A stretch of DNA of 64,000 bases from Brachypterus glaber (Eukaryota; Arthropoda; Insecta; Coleoptera; Kateretidae), in the NCBI GenBank assembly GCA_958510825.1, contig OY294046.1, forward strand, positions 13,181,986 to 13,245,985, written 5' to 3'. The notes under the pieces are model-generated. The model worked only from the letters and a program-made list of their open reading frames with translations, was not told the origin of the DNA and did no database searches. Position numbers and translations under genes: made by a program. Shown piece after piece: positions 20,835-32,897 of this stretch; position 1 is the stretch's first letter; each line of letters starts with the position of its first letter.

Positions 20835-23105
20835 GACAAACTTTGAAGATCCTAAATCGTTTAGTGAAAGATTTTTTTAAATCTGACCTCTCGTTTAAAA
20901 GTTATAAGGTTTAAAGACAAAGACAAAGCACAGACGGACCAATTTTTCACATTTTCTCGAAATTTCAAGGAATTTTAAGTCCGAATATGCAAAAAAATGC
21001 TAGCGTGTTAATAAGTACTCGTGTAGATTACTAGGGCTGGGGGTTAAAAATTCATAGTTTATGAAACAGAAGCCATGGTTACAGGTATTTAAATTTTGTG
21101 AGGAATGTTTATAATAAACGCTTAACAAATATATTTAATAAGCACAAGGTGCGTCGACTTATATGCTTCAGTGCACATAAAAATTTAAAATTATATAATC
21201 CATATTTTCCATTGAAAAAATAAAAACCTAGAATGATTTTTGACCGTCTGTGCATAATTCTGCGTCCCGACTAAATCCGTCCTCTATTTTGATTCTAAAA
21301 GTCCAACATAAAGTAAAAATATATATATTTTTTGTTGGTAACATAATACGTACCAGTTTGAGTGTAAAGCGAGTGTAAAATTTTACACTCAATTTTGATT
21401 TCCCATTTTGAAATTTTTTAATATTTTGGGAAAGCCTTGTATTTGTGTAAAAATATTCCAATTTTTTGCGTATTTTTGCATTTTATGACGTCATATGACG
21501 ATAGAAATCAATTTCACCCAAAAAAATTGTCGATCGGTATGTCCGGTCACTTAAGAACTCTTTAACCCGTAACTACAGACGTGAAATTTGAGTCACACTG
21601 CCACAGACGTGATGTATATCAGATGGTTACTTGCATTTGTAAGAAAAAAATACTAAAAATTGTGTTTTTTAATATTTTTAAGTATGTATAAATCCAAACA
21701 TAACAATTGCATAAATAGTTTTATTTAAAAACATACAAAAAGTAAAAAATAAAACATGTCTTACATAAAATTATTTTATTAAAATATGAAAATTAAAAAA
21801 ACAAAAAAAATAAAAAAACATGTGAAGAAAACTAATGAATATAACCATATATCAGTCTGAAAAAATATAACTTTCTCAAAATAATTACATGAGTAAAAAA
21901 CTGTAATCCTTTTTTACAAGCTTTTATTTAACTTACAATGTTTATTTATTTATTTATATGTTTGTCTAGGGCAAATCTGCCAAAGGCTTTTTTGACCACT
22001 TAGAATATACTTAGAAAGCTAAAATTTGGTACACGTGTTTAACTCGGCTGACAATACAATTTGTTATAAAACTTACCCCCTAACACCCCACTCCTAAAAT
22101 TAAAAAAAAATCCATTTTCTACCCTCACAAGATAATTTAAAATTAAAATTAGGCTACATACTCATTTAGTAATAATAAAATTTTACATAAATTTTACTTC
22201 CCCCTACTCGTATAAGGCTAGGTAGGTATTTTTTTTGTTTGAAAAACAATTATTACATGTAATTTACATTATGTAAATTATCATATTTTTTTTAGGCTGT
22301 ATGATAGTTTTATGCCAAATCGGTGAGATGAAGAAAGTTGCGGATTTAAAAAAGAAATATTCTCTTACGTTCGAGTACATAAATATTCATAATACCTTAA
22401 TTCGCCATTAAATAAACATTAACGAAATTGATGCAATTTTGGATATGCATAATTCAATTTGACAATCGGAACATACCTGGACAACATTTGCTATTTCACG
22501 TGGAAGTCATTATGACATCATTTAATGATTTTCTCTGAGTTCATGAACGCATACAGATGACTCCTTATTGTGAAGTAAGTCATTACGAGATCATGTCGTG
22601 AAGATCTAGCAGCGGTCTACGGAATGCGCATGAGCAAACTTTAAATTAACCGCAAAATTTAAAATGTTAAAAAAGAAAGGAAATTTTCTTAATCTTAAAA
22701 AGATCACACACATTTTTGCTCATATCTTGAAAACGCGAAGAGATACCAAAAAAATAACGAAAAATCTACCCCCTAGTACCCCTAGAACTTGAGGACACCG
22801 GGATGTTCCCACTGGGACTTCCCAGTGGGAATGTTCCCCAAGATGACTGGAGGAACTAGTTCCTCTAGGCTAAAGCCTCCAGATATATACGGCTCACCAT
22901 ACCAATCCGATAATGTGTATCGAATTAGCTGACCAGTAAGTTAATTACTAGCCATTACTAGTAGTATATCCTTATAAAGACAGCTGCCTTTTAATACTAG
23001 TATTCCTAGAAGGCGACTTTATTCGTTTAAAAAGTTTATTTAGTGGTAGAAAATAACATGTGGTGCCACCTATAGCATAACACTAAAATTGAAACAGAAA
23101 CCTGA
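20835..23105. other. AT-rich, no gene seen; strong 12-bp hairpin at 22806
   Basis: No gene recognised over 2.3 kb. A perfect 12-base hairpin (TTCCCACTGGGA, 2-base loop, TCCCAGTGGGAA) sits at 22806-22831 next to GGAACTAGTTCC (22853-22864). The (TTTA) run near 21940 and the ORF at 21228-21461 have no recognisable meaning. Confidence 0.45.
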
Positions 23106-23107
23106 CT

Positions 23108-25191
23108 ATTAATTATGTTAGCTAAGGGTCTGTAAACTTCAAAACCTCTGAGAACGAAATCCTAATGGGCACTAGTTCTTAAATAGTGGTAAAAGTTCTT
23201 GCGCAGACTGCATGCTAAACACAGGAACAAAATGCCATTTCTTTTGCACAATTCTAATAGTGTTTTTGTTCCTGATTAAGATTTTGTTTAGATCAAATCT
23301 CTATACAGGGTGTATTTGAAATAGGGTAGGAAATTTTAACAGTTGATTCTACATCATAAAATATGACAAAAAATTCCTATAAACATATATCTAAAATTGC
23401 GTCACAAGGGAGCTACGCCCCTTTGAAATTGGCTAAAAGAATCGGTTTTTATTTAATAACTCAGGAACCCTTTGAGATATATTAACGAGGTTATTAGGAA
23501 ATTATCCTAATAAGGCCCATCTTTGTATGTCATTTTCACGTACTTATTTAAACCAGGGGTGTGCGAAACGGGGGGGCCTTATTAGTTTTTTGTCCCAAAC
23601 ATTTTTCTGTGTAACTTTTTTGCAATTTTATTTTTGAAATATGATTCCTCAGGTCATAATACATAAAAAAGGTGCTCTTGTTGTAATACTGTAGGATTAA
23701 CCGTTTTCGAGAAAAGTTCATTTGAAGGTGAAATTTCACGGTTCGAGGACGAAAAATTTAATACTAAAATATCGAAAACCAAAATTTTAAAGATGCATTG
23801 TTATTCTACATCAAAAACTAAGAAAAACAGTTTCCATACATGTACGTCGAAAAAACGCTTTTAAAGCTACCATAGCCCTTTAAAAATGGTGCATATTTAG
23901 GAGACCATAGCTCCATTAGGATTGATTTTTGGAAGTACCTGTATATGAGGTTTTTTTCTTAGTTTTTAATGTACATTTGCCTTGCATCATTAAAATTTTG
24001 GTTTTCAACATTTTAGTATTTAATTTTTCGTCCTCGAACCGTGGAATTTCACCTTCAAATGAATTTTTCTCGAAAACGGTTAATCCTACAGTATTACAAC
24101 AAGAGTACCTTTTTTATGTATTTTGACCTGAGGAATCATATTTAAAAAATAAAATTGCAAAAAAGTTACACAAAAAAAAGTTTGGGACAAAAAACTGATA
24201 AGCCCCCCCTGTTTCGCACACCCCTGGTTGAAATAAGTACATGAAAATAACACATAAAAATGGGCCTTGGTAGGATTAGTTGACGTGCAAAACCTCGTTA
24301 ATATATCTCAAAGGGTTCCTGAGTTATTAAATAAAAACAGATTTTTTTAGCCACTTTCAAAGGGGCGTAGCTCCCTTATGACGCATTTTTAGACATATGT
24401 TTATAGGAACTTTTTGCCATATTTTATGATGTAGAATCACCTGTTAAAATTTCCTACCCTATTTCAAATACACCGTGTATGTTTTCACTTTTGAGAAAAG
24501 CCGTTCCAAAATTAAAATTTGTCATTTTTGGAGGCTCATATTTAAATTATTATAGCAGCTACAAAAGTTTTTTCTAGTTTAAATTAAAATTACATTTATG
24601 GTCTATAAAATAATTACGAAAAATGTCTGGAAATCATTTAAAAAGTTCAGTTGAGGAATAGCTTTTCATGCCTCTGCAATGATGTTTTAATGAAGGTGAA
24701 TTTATCTTTGTTAAGCAGTTTTATAAATTTAAAGTTGAATTTATTAATTTGTCAAGCCCATGTGTTCGTCAATTTTGCTAAATATGACATATACTGCCCA
24801 AAATAGTCTTAAACAGCAACACTGAATCGTCATTGCATATGTCTTGAAAACTAGTCTTTAGTTGGACACTGGAAGTGAAATCCATATACTTTTCTTTTAC
24901 AGAGCAAGCATGTAACTTTAATTCAAGCTATAGAAAACCTTTGTAGAAGCTTTAATAAATTCTGCAGTGTATTTCTCAAAAACAAAAAGAGATAGAGATT
25001 TGATCTAAACAAAATCGAAATCAGCAAAAAAATTACTATTAGAATTGTGCAAAAGAAATTGCAGTTTGTTACTGTTGTTTAGCATGCAGTCTGCGGAAGA
25101 ACTTTTACCACTATTTAAGAACTAGTGCTCATTAGGATTTCGTTCTCAGAGGTTTTGAAGTTTACAGACCCTTTGCTAACATAATTAATAG
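23108..25191. mobile_element. Outer foldback element interrupted by the 23306 foldback
   Basis: The left arm 23108-23303 (TGTTAGCTAAGGGTCTGTAA, CTCTGAGAACGAAATCCTAA, GATCAAATCTCTA) is mirrored at 24990-25190. The arm is broken at 23304 by the element 23306-24477 and resumes at 24480 with TTTTGAGAAA, matching the mirror at about 24972. The intact right arm therefore acts as an empty-site reference. Confidence 0.7.
23306..24477. mobile_element. 1.17 kb TA-flanked foldback, copy 1
   Basis: Termini CAGGGTGTATTTGAAATAG / CTATTTCAAATACACCGTG, flanked by TA at 23304-23305 and 24478-24479. Two ~520 bp arms (AAGGGAGCTACGCCCCTTTG, CAGGGGTGTGCGAAACGG, ACGGTTCGAGGACGAAAAAT) mirror each other around an asymmetric ~120 bp centre at about 23827-23949. 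TA duplication and a CAGGG-type end suggest a Tc1/mariner-mobilised, non-autonomous element. Copy 2 at 42387 has the opposite central orientation. ORFs in it are repeat artefacts. Confidence 0.85.
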
Positions 25192-25639
25192 TCATCTATC
25201 TAATCTTGATATTTTTTTTAAACCTATTTCCATTTGGGGGGACGTGTGCGGCAGGGCAATTAAGCCTTGAATTCGTATTAAGTCCACCCTGCCCTATCTT
25301 AGGAAGAGTTTTTTATTGCCTTGATTTAGAAACTTAAAATTTTATATGGGTAGCCTCTGGAACAACACTATTCGAGGCAATTGTAAAAAGGACATTTCAA
25401 AGTCATACTTTGCCAATTTTGGAACGGCCTGACCAAGAAATGAAATAGAGAAAACGAAATATGCTATCCAACGTCAAGAGTATACTTCTCGGTTTGTTAT
25501 TATAACCACAGAAGGTAAATTTTATGTTTGGTCAATTCACATTAATTATAATTATGATATGTCACAATATAATGGGAAATGTTTAAAATTCAATTCAATG
25601 TTCATGTGAAAGATGTCAAGTTTATAATCGTAAAAACTA
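25192..25639. other. No gene seen
   Basis: A further GGAACGGC patch near 25420 matches 24510 in inverted orientation, so the outer palindrome may once have been larger. Confidence 0.35.
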
Positions 25640-26019
25640 CAATTTTTAAGATATATTTACATTTTACCTTTACGTATTAGCTACCTATCGTTTTTAATTA
25701 TTACACAGATCAACTTGTATTTTTTCTTATGTTAATTATCTACTATTTTGTATATTGAACTAGCTTTATATATATTTTTTCTAAAGGTGATGATTTTTCA
25801 ATTTTGTTTGCTAAAAATGCAATATTTTTGGGTTTTTCCATAAATAAATAATCTGTATTTATAATTTTCTTTTAAAATTAGTTTAAAACTATAATTTGTG
25901 TTTTAAAAATTATTCATTTAACAAAAATAATGTTATTTTTTTAACGAAATTTTAACGAAATTTCCAATTTTCAACACTATTTTACAAAATAAATACTAGG
26001 GGTCTATCCATATATTACG

Positions 26020-26165
26020 TAACGGTGACATCAAACGGTGTAGGTGACTTCGGACACTTTTGGAATTGAACCCCACAACTTGTGCACACGTGCTTGGGTT
26101 CAGAAGGTTTTATAAAAACGTGTCCAAAGTCACCTACACCGTTCGAAGTCACCTCGGTTGACGGT
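26020..26165. repeat. Short foldback
   Basis: CGGTGTAGGTGACTTCGGAC on the left is mirrored by GTCACCTACACCG on the right, with GTGTCC-type inner bases. Length about 145 bp. Confidence 0.6.
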
Positions 26166-26202
26166 ACTTGATATTTTTTGCTTATAAAAGGGCCGCATGC
26201 TA

Positions 26203-26625
26203 AAGATTTTTTAAAATTGAAAGGGGGATTTGTGCATTTTAAATCGCATAGATATCTTTCTCATCATATTTTTTGTGTTTTTTTACACATTTTTTTGATG
26301 GGGTTCTACTTGGGGCTGTCCATATATTACGTAACAAAAATTGTACCAAAATTCATACAATTCATACCCCGGTTCTCGCGTTATTAAAGGCTGTAGAGAT
26401 TTTATATTTTGGCTACCCCCCTAACAGCCCCCATATTTGGTTTAAAATCTCTACAGCCTTTAATAAAGCGAGAACCTTGGTATGAAGTGTATAAATTTTG
26501 GTACAATTTTCGTTACGTACAGGACAGCCCCAAGTTGAACCCCATCAAAAAAATATTTAAAAAACACAAAGAATATGATGGGAAAGATATCTATGCGATT
26601 TAAAATGCACACGTCCCCCTTTTTA
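26203..26625. mobile_element. Foldback with a second MITE inserted at its centre
   Basis: The outer arms (AAAGGGGGATTTGTGCATTT, AAATCGCATAGATATCTTTC, TTTTTTTGATGGGGTTC) are mirrored right of centre. Between them, 26310-26534, is a complete short MITE with ends TTGGGGCTGTCCATATATTA / GGACAGCCCCAA and arms GTTCTCGCG and AAGGCTGTAGAGATTTTA. The same MITE ends recur at 25999, 27692 and 32898-33005. Confidence 0.7.
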
Positions 26626-26719
26626 AGATATATTTACATTTTACCTTTACGTATTAGCTACCTATAATATCGTTTTTTATTATTACACACATCAACCAAC
26701 TTGTATTTTCTCTTATATA

Positions 26720-27418
26720 CAGAGCGGTCCAAAAGTCACCCCCCCTCTTAACTTTTGAACCAGTTGAAATATCGGCTTCAAATTTGGAACTTTTAAATAA
26801 GTAACTTAAACTATCTTTTAGCATATATTTAATACTTTCAGCTCTTAAAATGTGGGCAGGGGCGCATGGGGGCACATTTTTTTAAATGGAAAGGGGGGTC
26901 GTGTAATACATCATTTTAAAGCTTATAAAATTCTCCATTTAACTCCATATTTTTAAATTAAAAAAAAAATGTTGAAAATGGTTATTAATGTCAAAAGTCC
27001 TCTAAAAAAAAAACAAATAATTTTTTAAAAATGCCTTATTTCATCATAAAAAATGTTAATTATACTTTTAAACTAATTTTAGTTGACATAAATAAAAATT
27101 TATAAAAAAAAACTAAAAAAATCGAATGTTTTAGCACAAAAAATTTAAAAATCAAAACCTTAAAAAACATTTTTAAAAAATTTAAAAATATTAGTTTAAA
27201 TAGAGAATTTCATAAGCTTTAAAATGATGTATCACACGATCCCCCTTTCCATTTAAAAAAATGTCCCCCATGCCCCCTGCCCACGTTTTAAGAGCTGAAA
27301 ATATCAAATATATGCTAAAAGATAGTTTAAGTTGTCTTATTTAAGAGTTCTAAATTTGAAGTCGATATCTCAACTCGTTCAAAAGTTAAAAGGGGGGGGT
27401 GACTTTTGGACCGCACTG
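26720..27418. mobile_element. 699 bp TA-flanked palindromic MITE (CAGAGCGGTCC family)
   Basis: Ends CAGAGCGGTCCAAAAGTCAC / GTGACTTTTGGACCGCACTG, TA at 26718-26719 and 27419-27420. The arms, about 240 bp each, mirror closely (AAACTATCTTTTAGCATATA, GTCGTGTAATACATCATTTT). The AT-rich centre is non-coding. It interrupts the second copy of the tandem duplication, so the first copy near 25735 gives the empty site. Partial relatives lie at 37374 and 53146. The CAGTG-type ends and TA target fit Tc1/mariner. Confidence 0.88.
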
Positions 27419-27691
27419 TATATTAAAATAGTAGATATTTTGTATATTGAACTAGCTTTATATTGTTTTTTTCTAAAGGTGATGATTTTTCAATTTTGTT
27501 TGCTAAAAATGCAATATTTTTGGGTTTTTCCGTAAATAAATAATCTTTATTTATAATTTTCTTTTAAAATTAGTTTAAAACTTTAATTTATGTTTTACAA
27601 ATTATTTATTTAACAAAAATAATGTTAGTTTTTTAACGAAATTTTAACGAAATTTCCAATTTTACTATTTTACAAAATAAATTTATTACTA

Positions 27692-28515
27692 GGGGTCTGT
27701 CCATATATTACGTAAGGCAAATTGTACCAAAATTTATACCCTTCATACCCCGGTTCTCGCGTTATTAAAGGCTGTAGAGATTTTATATTTTCATTTGACC
27801 CCTTTAACCGTTTCGAGGCCCCCTTTGATCGATTCACGGGTCCCACTTTGAACCTTTTTCGGTGTGGTTCTACATCCGAAAATATGAAAAAAATTCCTAT
27901 AATCCTATAAAGGTTGGTCCGGAAATGAGCCCTAAGGGAGCTACGTCCCTTTGAAGATAACATACTGAATGGGGAACAAAAAAAAAACATCAATAAAATT
28001 TTAATGCTGCAGCTAAATTTAATATTAAAGGAGTAATAGCCTTTTATAAAGTAACGTTTTTGATGGCACAAAATGTAACTTCCTCTTAATTGCATTTTTT
28101 TAACGGTAGCTCCTAAAATGTTATAATGTCATTTTTTATGTATTTTTACTCAAGAAATCTATATTCTTTACAAAAAAAAACAAAACACATACACATAAAA
28201 AAGTTTGGGGCAAAATGTGTTAAACCTCACATTTTTGTCCGTCTAGGCACGCCTCTGGATAAATTCAAACAAAATAAATTAACATAAACTTATTGCCCGT
28301 ATTAATACTAGTATACATGCAAAAGCTTGTCGCTCTAGCTTAAAGGGTACCAAAGTTATTTATTAAAAACCTTATTTTTATTACAATTTTAAAGGGTTCT
28401 GACTCCCTTAGGGCTCAATTCCGGACCAACCTTTATAGGAACTTTTTTTTACATTTTTAGATTTAGAATCGCCTTTTAAGTTTTGGCATGCCAGTTATTA
28501 ATCACCCTGTATCAC
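27692..28515. mobile_element. MITE end plus imperfect foldback
   Basis: 27692-27790 is one end of the GGGGTCTGTCCATATATTAC family. From 27862, CCTATAAAGGTTGGTCCGGA and CCCTAAGGGAGCTACG are mirrored at 28395-28440. The right side ends in ATCACCCTGTA. The inverted mate of the first 100 bases is at 32898-33005, so 27692-33005 could be one 5.3 kb composite or two separate fragments. Confidence 0.5.
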
Positions 28516-28974
28516 ACATCTATACATAAAAAAAACAAGTTTGTGCAATACATGCAGGAGTACACTGCAATTGAAATTTTTTTTTATTATTTTTTTTCTT
28601 TTTCAAAAAATATGTTTTTTTAAACAAAATTTGTTAAATTGTTTTTTTTTATTTTTTTATTTTTTTTTGAAAAAATACTTTTTTGGAAAATGCAATACCA
28701 TTTACAGTGAATAGTATGTAATGGTATGGATAGCATTACATGTCTTCACGGCTTGTTTATATTCGTTTAAAGAAACCGAAGGTTTTCACGCCCAGGTAAT
28801 TTAAAATGCAACACCGGTCGTCCTCAAAAACGTATCCGGAGTGTAAGCTTTCCTTTGCTTATTTTTATTCGCTTTTAAAAATTTTAATTATTCATTTTGG
28901 CAATAATAAATAACTATAAACGTGCAAAAACTATTATAATTATTACACATGATTAGATTACTAATCAATTATTT
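28516..28974. other. Low-complexity AT, no gene seen
   Basis: T- and A-rich runs at 28570-28680. No supported feature. Confidence 0.4.
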
Positions 28975-28978
28975 TTAA

Positions 28979-29446
28979 CCCTTTAAGTGTTGATGGTCCT
29001 TATATGGACGTTTTAGGGTCATAGTAGGCTAAACGGTTGGATGATTTCCACCTTTAGTGATAGTTCAGGATATTAAAAGTCGTTGTGTTAGACCACTTAT
29101 TGCGCATGCTTCTTTATGACATGCAAAAATCAAGCAAGTGGTTCCATAAGGGACCACTAAACCATATAGAGGGCATCATAACAACAGGGAATATCGTATA
29201 TATGGTCAACACTGAAGCCCTCGATATGCTCCGAATGTAATGTAGGTTTGTGTATTTTATGCTTTCAACCCTTTCCTAAGTAGATAACATAACATAGTGC
29301 TCTCTATGGAGATCACCCATTACAAAAAAATATTGTTTATTTTTCCAATCGAAAAGTGTCGAAATTCATTCGTTGAATATGTTTTGAGCTAAAGGTAACA
29401 ACAAAACTACACTTTTCAAAAAAAAATAGTTTTGCTCCTTAAAAGG
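28979..29446. mobile_element. piggyBac-like MITE, TTAA flanks
   Basis: Ends CCCTTTAAGTGTTG and (inverted) CCTTTTAAGGAGC, flanked by TTAA at 28975-28978 and 29447-29450. TTAA targets and a CCC start are the known habit of piggyBac elements. Only about the first ten bases of the TIRs match, so the call is tentative. An internal mirrored pair, AGTGTTGATGGTCCTTATAT and ATATATGGTCAACACT, is also present (28988, about 29197). Confidence 0.45.
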
Positions 29447-29520
29447 TTAATTTTGAAGATCATTTTGATTATATTGATATAAGTTCCAGAACAGAATCGA
29501 TTTTTTGATAAATTGAATAT

Positions 29521-30276
29521 CTTCTTCTTCTTCTTCTTCTCCTTCTTCTTCTTCTTCTTCTTCTTCTTCTTCTTCTTCTTCTTCTTCTTCTTCTTCTGCT
29601 TCTTCTTTTTCTCCTGTTTCTCCTTCTTCTTCTTATTTTTCTCCTTCACTTAAACGGCATTATGAGGTATCATCTTGTTTTTTTAGAGTTTTTAAAAAAT
29701 ATAAAATGACTGTACTTGTAAAAATACATGTAAAAGAAGTTGGTTTTGAAAAGACAAGGAAAAATAAATAAATTTTCCAAATTTTGCATTTCAGAGAAAC
29801 ATAATGTATATTTTAACGTGTAGATTTTAACGTGTAAATGACACTAAATTAAAGTGACCCAAAAAGTCTTAATGGTCTTAAACTCTCGTTCTTTTTACCA
29901 GGTACATGTATTAGAGACTTGAGGTGAGTCTCTCTAATCGTTTCGAATAAATAAAATTTCTTCTTAACACAAAAAACACGTGGATAACCCTAATCCGGAA
30001 TCATCGACGAAAATACACCACAAACATCAAATTTTTCATTGTAAAATCAATTTCAGTAGTTAGAACGGTTTCGAAGTATTAATATTTTCTTGACAAACAC
30101 ATTTTCACATAAAATACTTGATGCGTAAAATAAACGTTGTTAGCGATTTACAAATTCTAGCCGAAAGTAAACATGTTGCCGGTTCCATTGAAGGAACGCA
30201 ACTCCAATTGAATATCTAATTTCATCAAATAATAAACAATTCTTCTCCTCATTCTTTTCGTTCTTCTTTTTCTTCT

Positions 30277-30308
<32 letters not shown>

Positions 30309-30342
30309 TTCTTCTTCTTCTTCTTCTTCTTCTTCTTCTTCG

Positions 30343-30398
<56 letters not shown>

Positions 30399-32200
30399 TT
30401 CTTCTTCTTCTTCTTCTTCTTCTTCTTCTTCTTCTTCTTCTTCTTCTTCTTCTTCTTCTTCTTCTTCTTCTTCTTCTTCTTCTTCTTCTTTTCCTCCCAT
30501 ATATCTCCTTCTTCTTCTTATTTTTCTCCTTCTACTTAAACCGCATATTATGAGGTATCATCATTTTTTAGAGTTTTAAAAAAATATAAAATGACTGTAG
30601 GGGAACAGGGGGCACAGTGAGTCACTTACTTTTTCAGAGCGCATATTTTTAAAAGTTTTGACAATAACTCAGATTTTTTTTTTCATACTAGGTTTCTTTG
30701 ATCTTTAAGCTAACTTAATTTGCAGGTTTAAATTAAAAATGAATACACATGATTTTTTACAAGTACTTTTTTGACAGTATGTCATTTGATTCACTGAGCC
30801 TTCAGTACGGGGTACAGTGAATCACTGCAAGGGGTACAGTGAGTCAGTTTGGGGTACAGTTAATCGTTATATTTAAATAAATTAAGTCAATTTATTAATT
30901 TTAAAAAATGTTTATTTTAGATACCTACTTAGTTAAATAAACTTAAATAAAACTCTTTGGTAACAAAAAACAAAACTTAAAATTAATTAACGTAGGTAAA
31001 TCAAAACCTTGAAAATGAAACTCTTAAGTAAGAAAAAAAACAAAAGTCAAAATAAACTAACGTAAATTAAGACCCTGAAAAACAATGTTAAATGTATTGT
31101 ATTGATTGTATATTGTTTAAACCAATTTTCAAAAAAATCATTACCACACCTAAGGGGGTGGACTTGGAAAAAAATAATTTCAAGATTTAGTTTTAGCAAC
31201 CCCCCATATTCAAATTTTCACGAGAATATGAAAAATATTTTAAAATATTTACCCCCTCACCCCTGCGGTAAGTTAGAATATTTTTATTATCAGATTCGAT
31301 TTCAACAATATTAAAAACTCTTATAATGTAATTTTCAAATTTTTGTAAACAAATATTGTTCTCCCTCGGGATTGTTTTTAGTGAACAATCCCGAGCGAGA
31401 ACTTTTGGTAACATACCTGTATGCCAAAGTCTCTAGCTTAAAGCGTTCTTAAGTTATCGTGCCCACAAGATTTCCCGGACAGACCGACCAATCGACCAAC
31501 AATTTTTTTTGCTTGAAATTAATTTATATCGACATAAAACGTCATAAAACGCAAAAATACACAAAAAAAAATTCAAAATGGGAAAGCAAAATTCCTACAA
31601 TAATTTTAATTATATACAGGAACATTTAATCATGGTTGAGGCACAGTGGATCATGAGCCACTGTGTCCAATCGGTCTTTGACGCACTGTGACCCCCCAGT
31701 AACCAGACCAGTTCAAAGTGGGCATAAAAAAACATACCAAATATCTGATAAATTTGTGTAAACACACTTATTTAAGAGTTAATAAAGAATATAAAAATGA
31801 CAAATTACACTGGAATTTACGTAATAGTAGTACAAATATACCTAATTAACAGATTAACAAAAAAAATACTTTCGTTATTTATTTTATGCAGCCACCTCTT
31901 CGCTTCAACACACGCCACGCAGGTTTGCCGGCAACTGACCCTTTATCTAGAGAAACGTCTTTTTAGCGCGCCATTACAAAGCGGCGTTTCTAAAACTAAT
32001 AATGGTAGAGTTATAGTCAACGATTCATTGTGCCCAATGACTCACTGTGCCCCCTGTTCCCCTACATGTAAAAATACATGTATAAGAAATTGGGTTTGAA
32101 AAGGCAAGGAAAAATAAATAAATTTTCCAAATTTTGTATTTCAAAGGAACATAATGTATATTTTAACGTGTATATTTTAATGTGTAAATGTTTTTTTTTG
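29521..32200. repeat. Direct duplication with (TTC)n blocks, second copy interrupted
   Basis: (TTC)n at 29521-29640 and 30243-30500. After each block comes the same single-copy sequence (TATGAGGTATCATC, ATAAAATGACTGTA, AAAAATACATGTA, AAATAAATTTTCCAAATTTT, CATAATGTATATTTTAACGT), at 29640-29840 and at 30530-30599 plus 32065-32200. The second copy is split by the element 30600-32062. A lysine-only ORF on the minus strand is the repeat itself. Confidence 0.8.
30600..32062. mobile_element. 1.46 kb TA-flanked element with ACAGTGAGTCA sub-repeats
   Basis: Ends GGGGAACAGGGGGCACAGTG / CACTGTGCCCCCTGTTCCCC (perfect), TA at 30598-30599 and 32063-32064. The empty site is present in the neighbouring duplicate copy (ATGACTGTACTTG, 29708 region). 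The sub-terminal motif GGGGTACAGTGAGTCA or close variants recurs at 30618, 30815, 30833, 30852 and, inverted, near 31670 and 32030. Such arrays usually bind transposase. The interior holds two units of the 105 bp minisatellite (31130-31330) and an inverted copy of the TAACTTAAGAACGC family (31433). No transposase ORF, so non-autonomous. Confidence 0.85.
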
Positions 32201-32897
32201 TATATCCTTAATAACATTAACAAGTTACAAAATGATCCAGGAAATTAAAGTTAAAAACCTATTATTCTTATATAAACTGTTTAATAATATCTAGGATACA
32301 ACATATTTCGTATGATAAACTTTTTATTTGTTTACAAAAATAATACGTATTATAATGAAACACACCGTATTATGTAATTGCTCGTACCACGGAACATTAG
32401 GTTCCCGTTTAGGTACCTTGGTATTTTCTTTTTTAATACTTAAGTATATTCTAATAAAACTGTCAAAGTGTTAAATAAAAAAATCTAATCCGGTAACTTC
32501 TGCTTTTGTTTATTTTATTGTAATAAAAAATGCTGTAAATTATGTAGGTATTTATTTTTCCTTTAAAAACTTCAGCTACAGGTGAGGCCAACTTACCTAC
32601 CTTTTGGCAAACCGCACAAATTGTCATTCTTTTTATACGAGAAACCTGTGGTATTTTATTCACCTTAAGGAGAGTTATTATTGGTACAAAAATTGCTAGA
32701 AAATATTAAATATTTTATAATAAAATTAAAAAAATTGTTTGGACAGTCCCCATTGATTTAAACTTTATGAAAAAAGGATGTTTTCAAAACGGAGCCTAGG
32801 AGCGGCAAGTTTTTTTATAGACAAGTAAGCAGTGGTGGAATTTTCGAAAAAGCTGGCCAAAATTCAATTTAGCTCTATGGGGATTTTTAGTGTTCTA
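32201..32897. other. AT-rich, no gene seen
   Basis: No supported gene. The ORF at 32463-32663 has one Cys-rich stretch (CAVCQKVGK) but no relatives I recognise. Confidence 0.4.

Larger units (their letters stand above)
25640..27715. repeat. Tandem segmental duplication, ~1 kb unit
   Basis: 25640-26020 (AAGATATATTTACATTTTAC, GTATATTGAACTAGCTTTAT, ATGCAATATTTTTGGGTTTT, GGGGTCTATCCATATATTAC) is repeated in direct orientation at 26622-26717 plus 27421-27715. The second copy is split by the element 26720-27418. Between the copies lies a nested palindrome. The duplication carries the start of a GGGGTCTGTCCATATATTAC element at each right end. Confidence 0.8.

Noticed and set aside
23548..24126. ORFs in the first 1.2 kb foldback
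   Set aside because: Near-identical ORFs occur in the second copy on the other strand; they follow the palindrome, lack domains and are non-coding repeat sequence.
29416..29649. Lysine-rich ORF
   Set aside because: Translation of a (TTC)n microsatellite.
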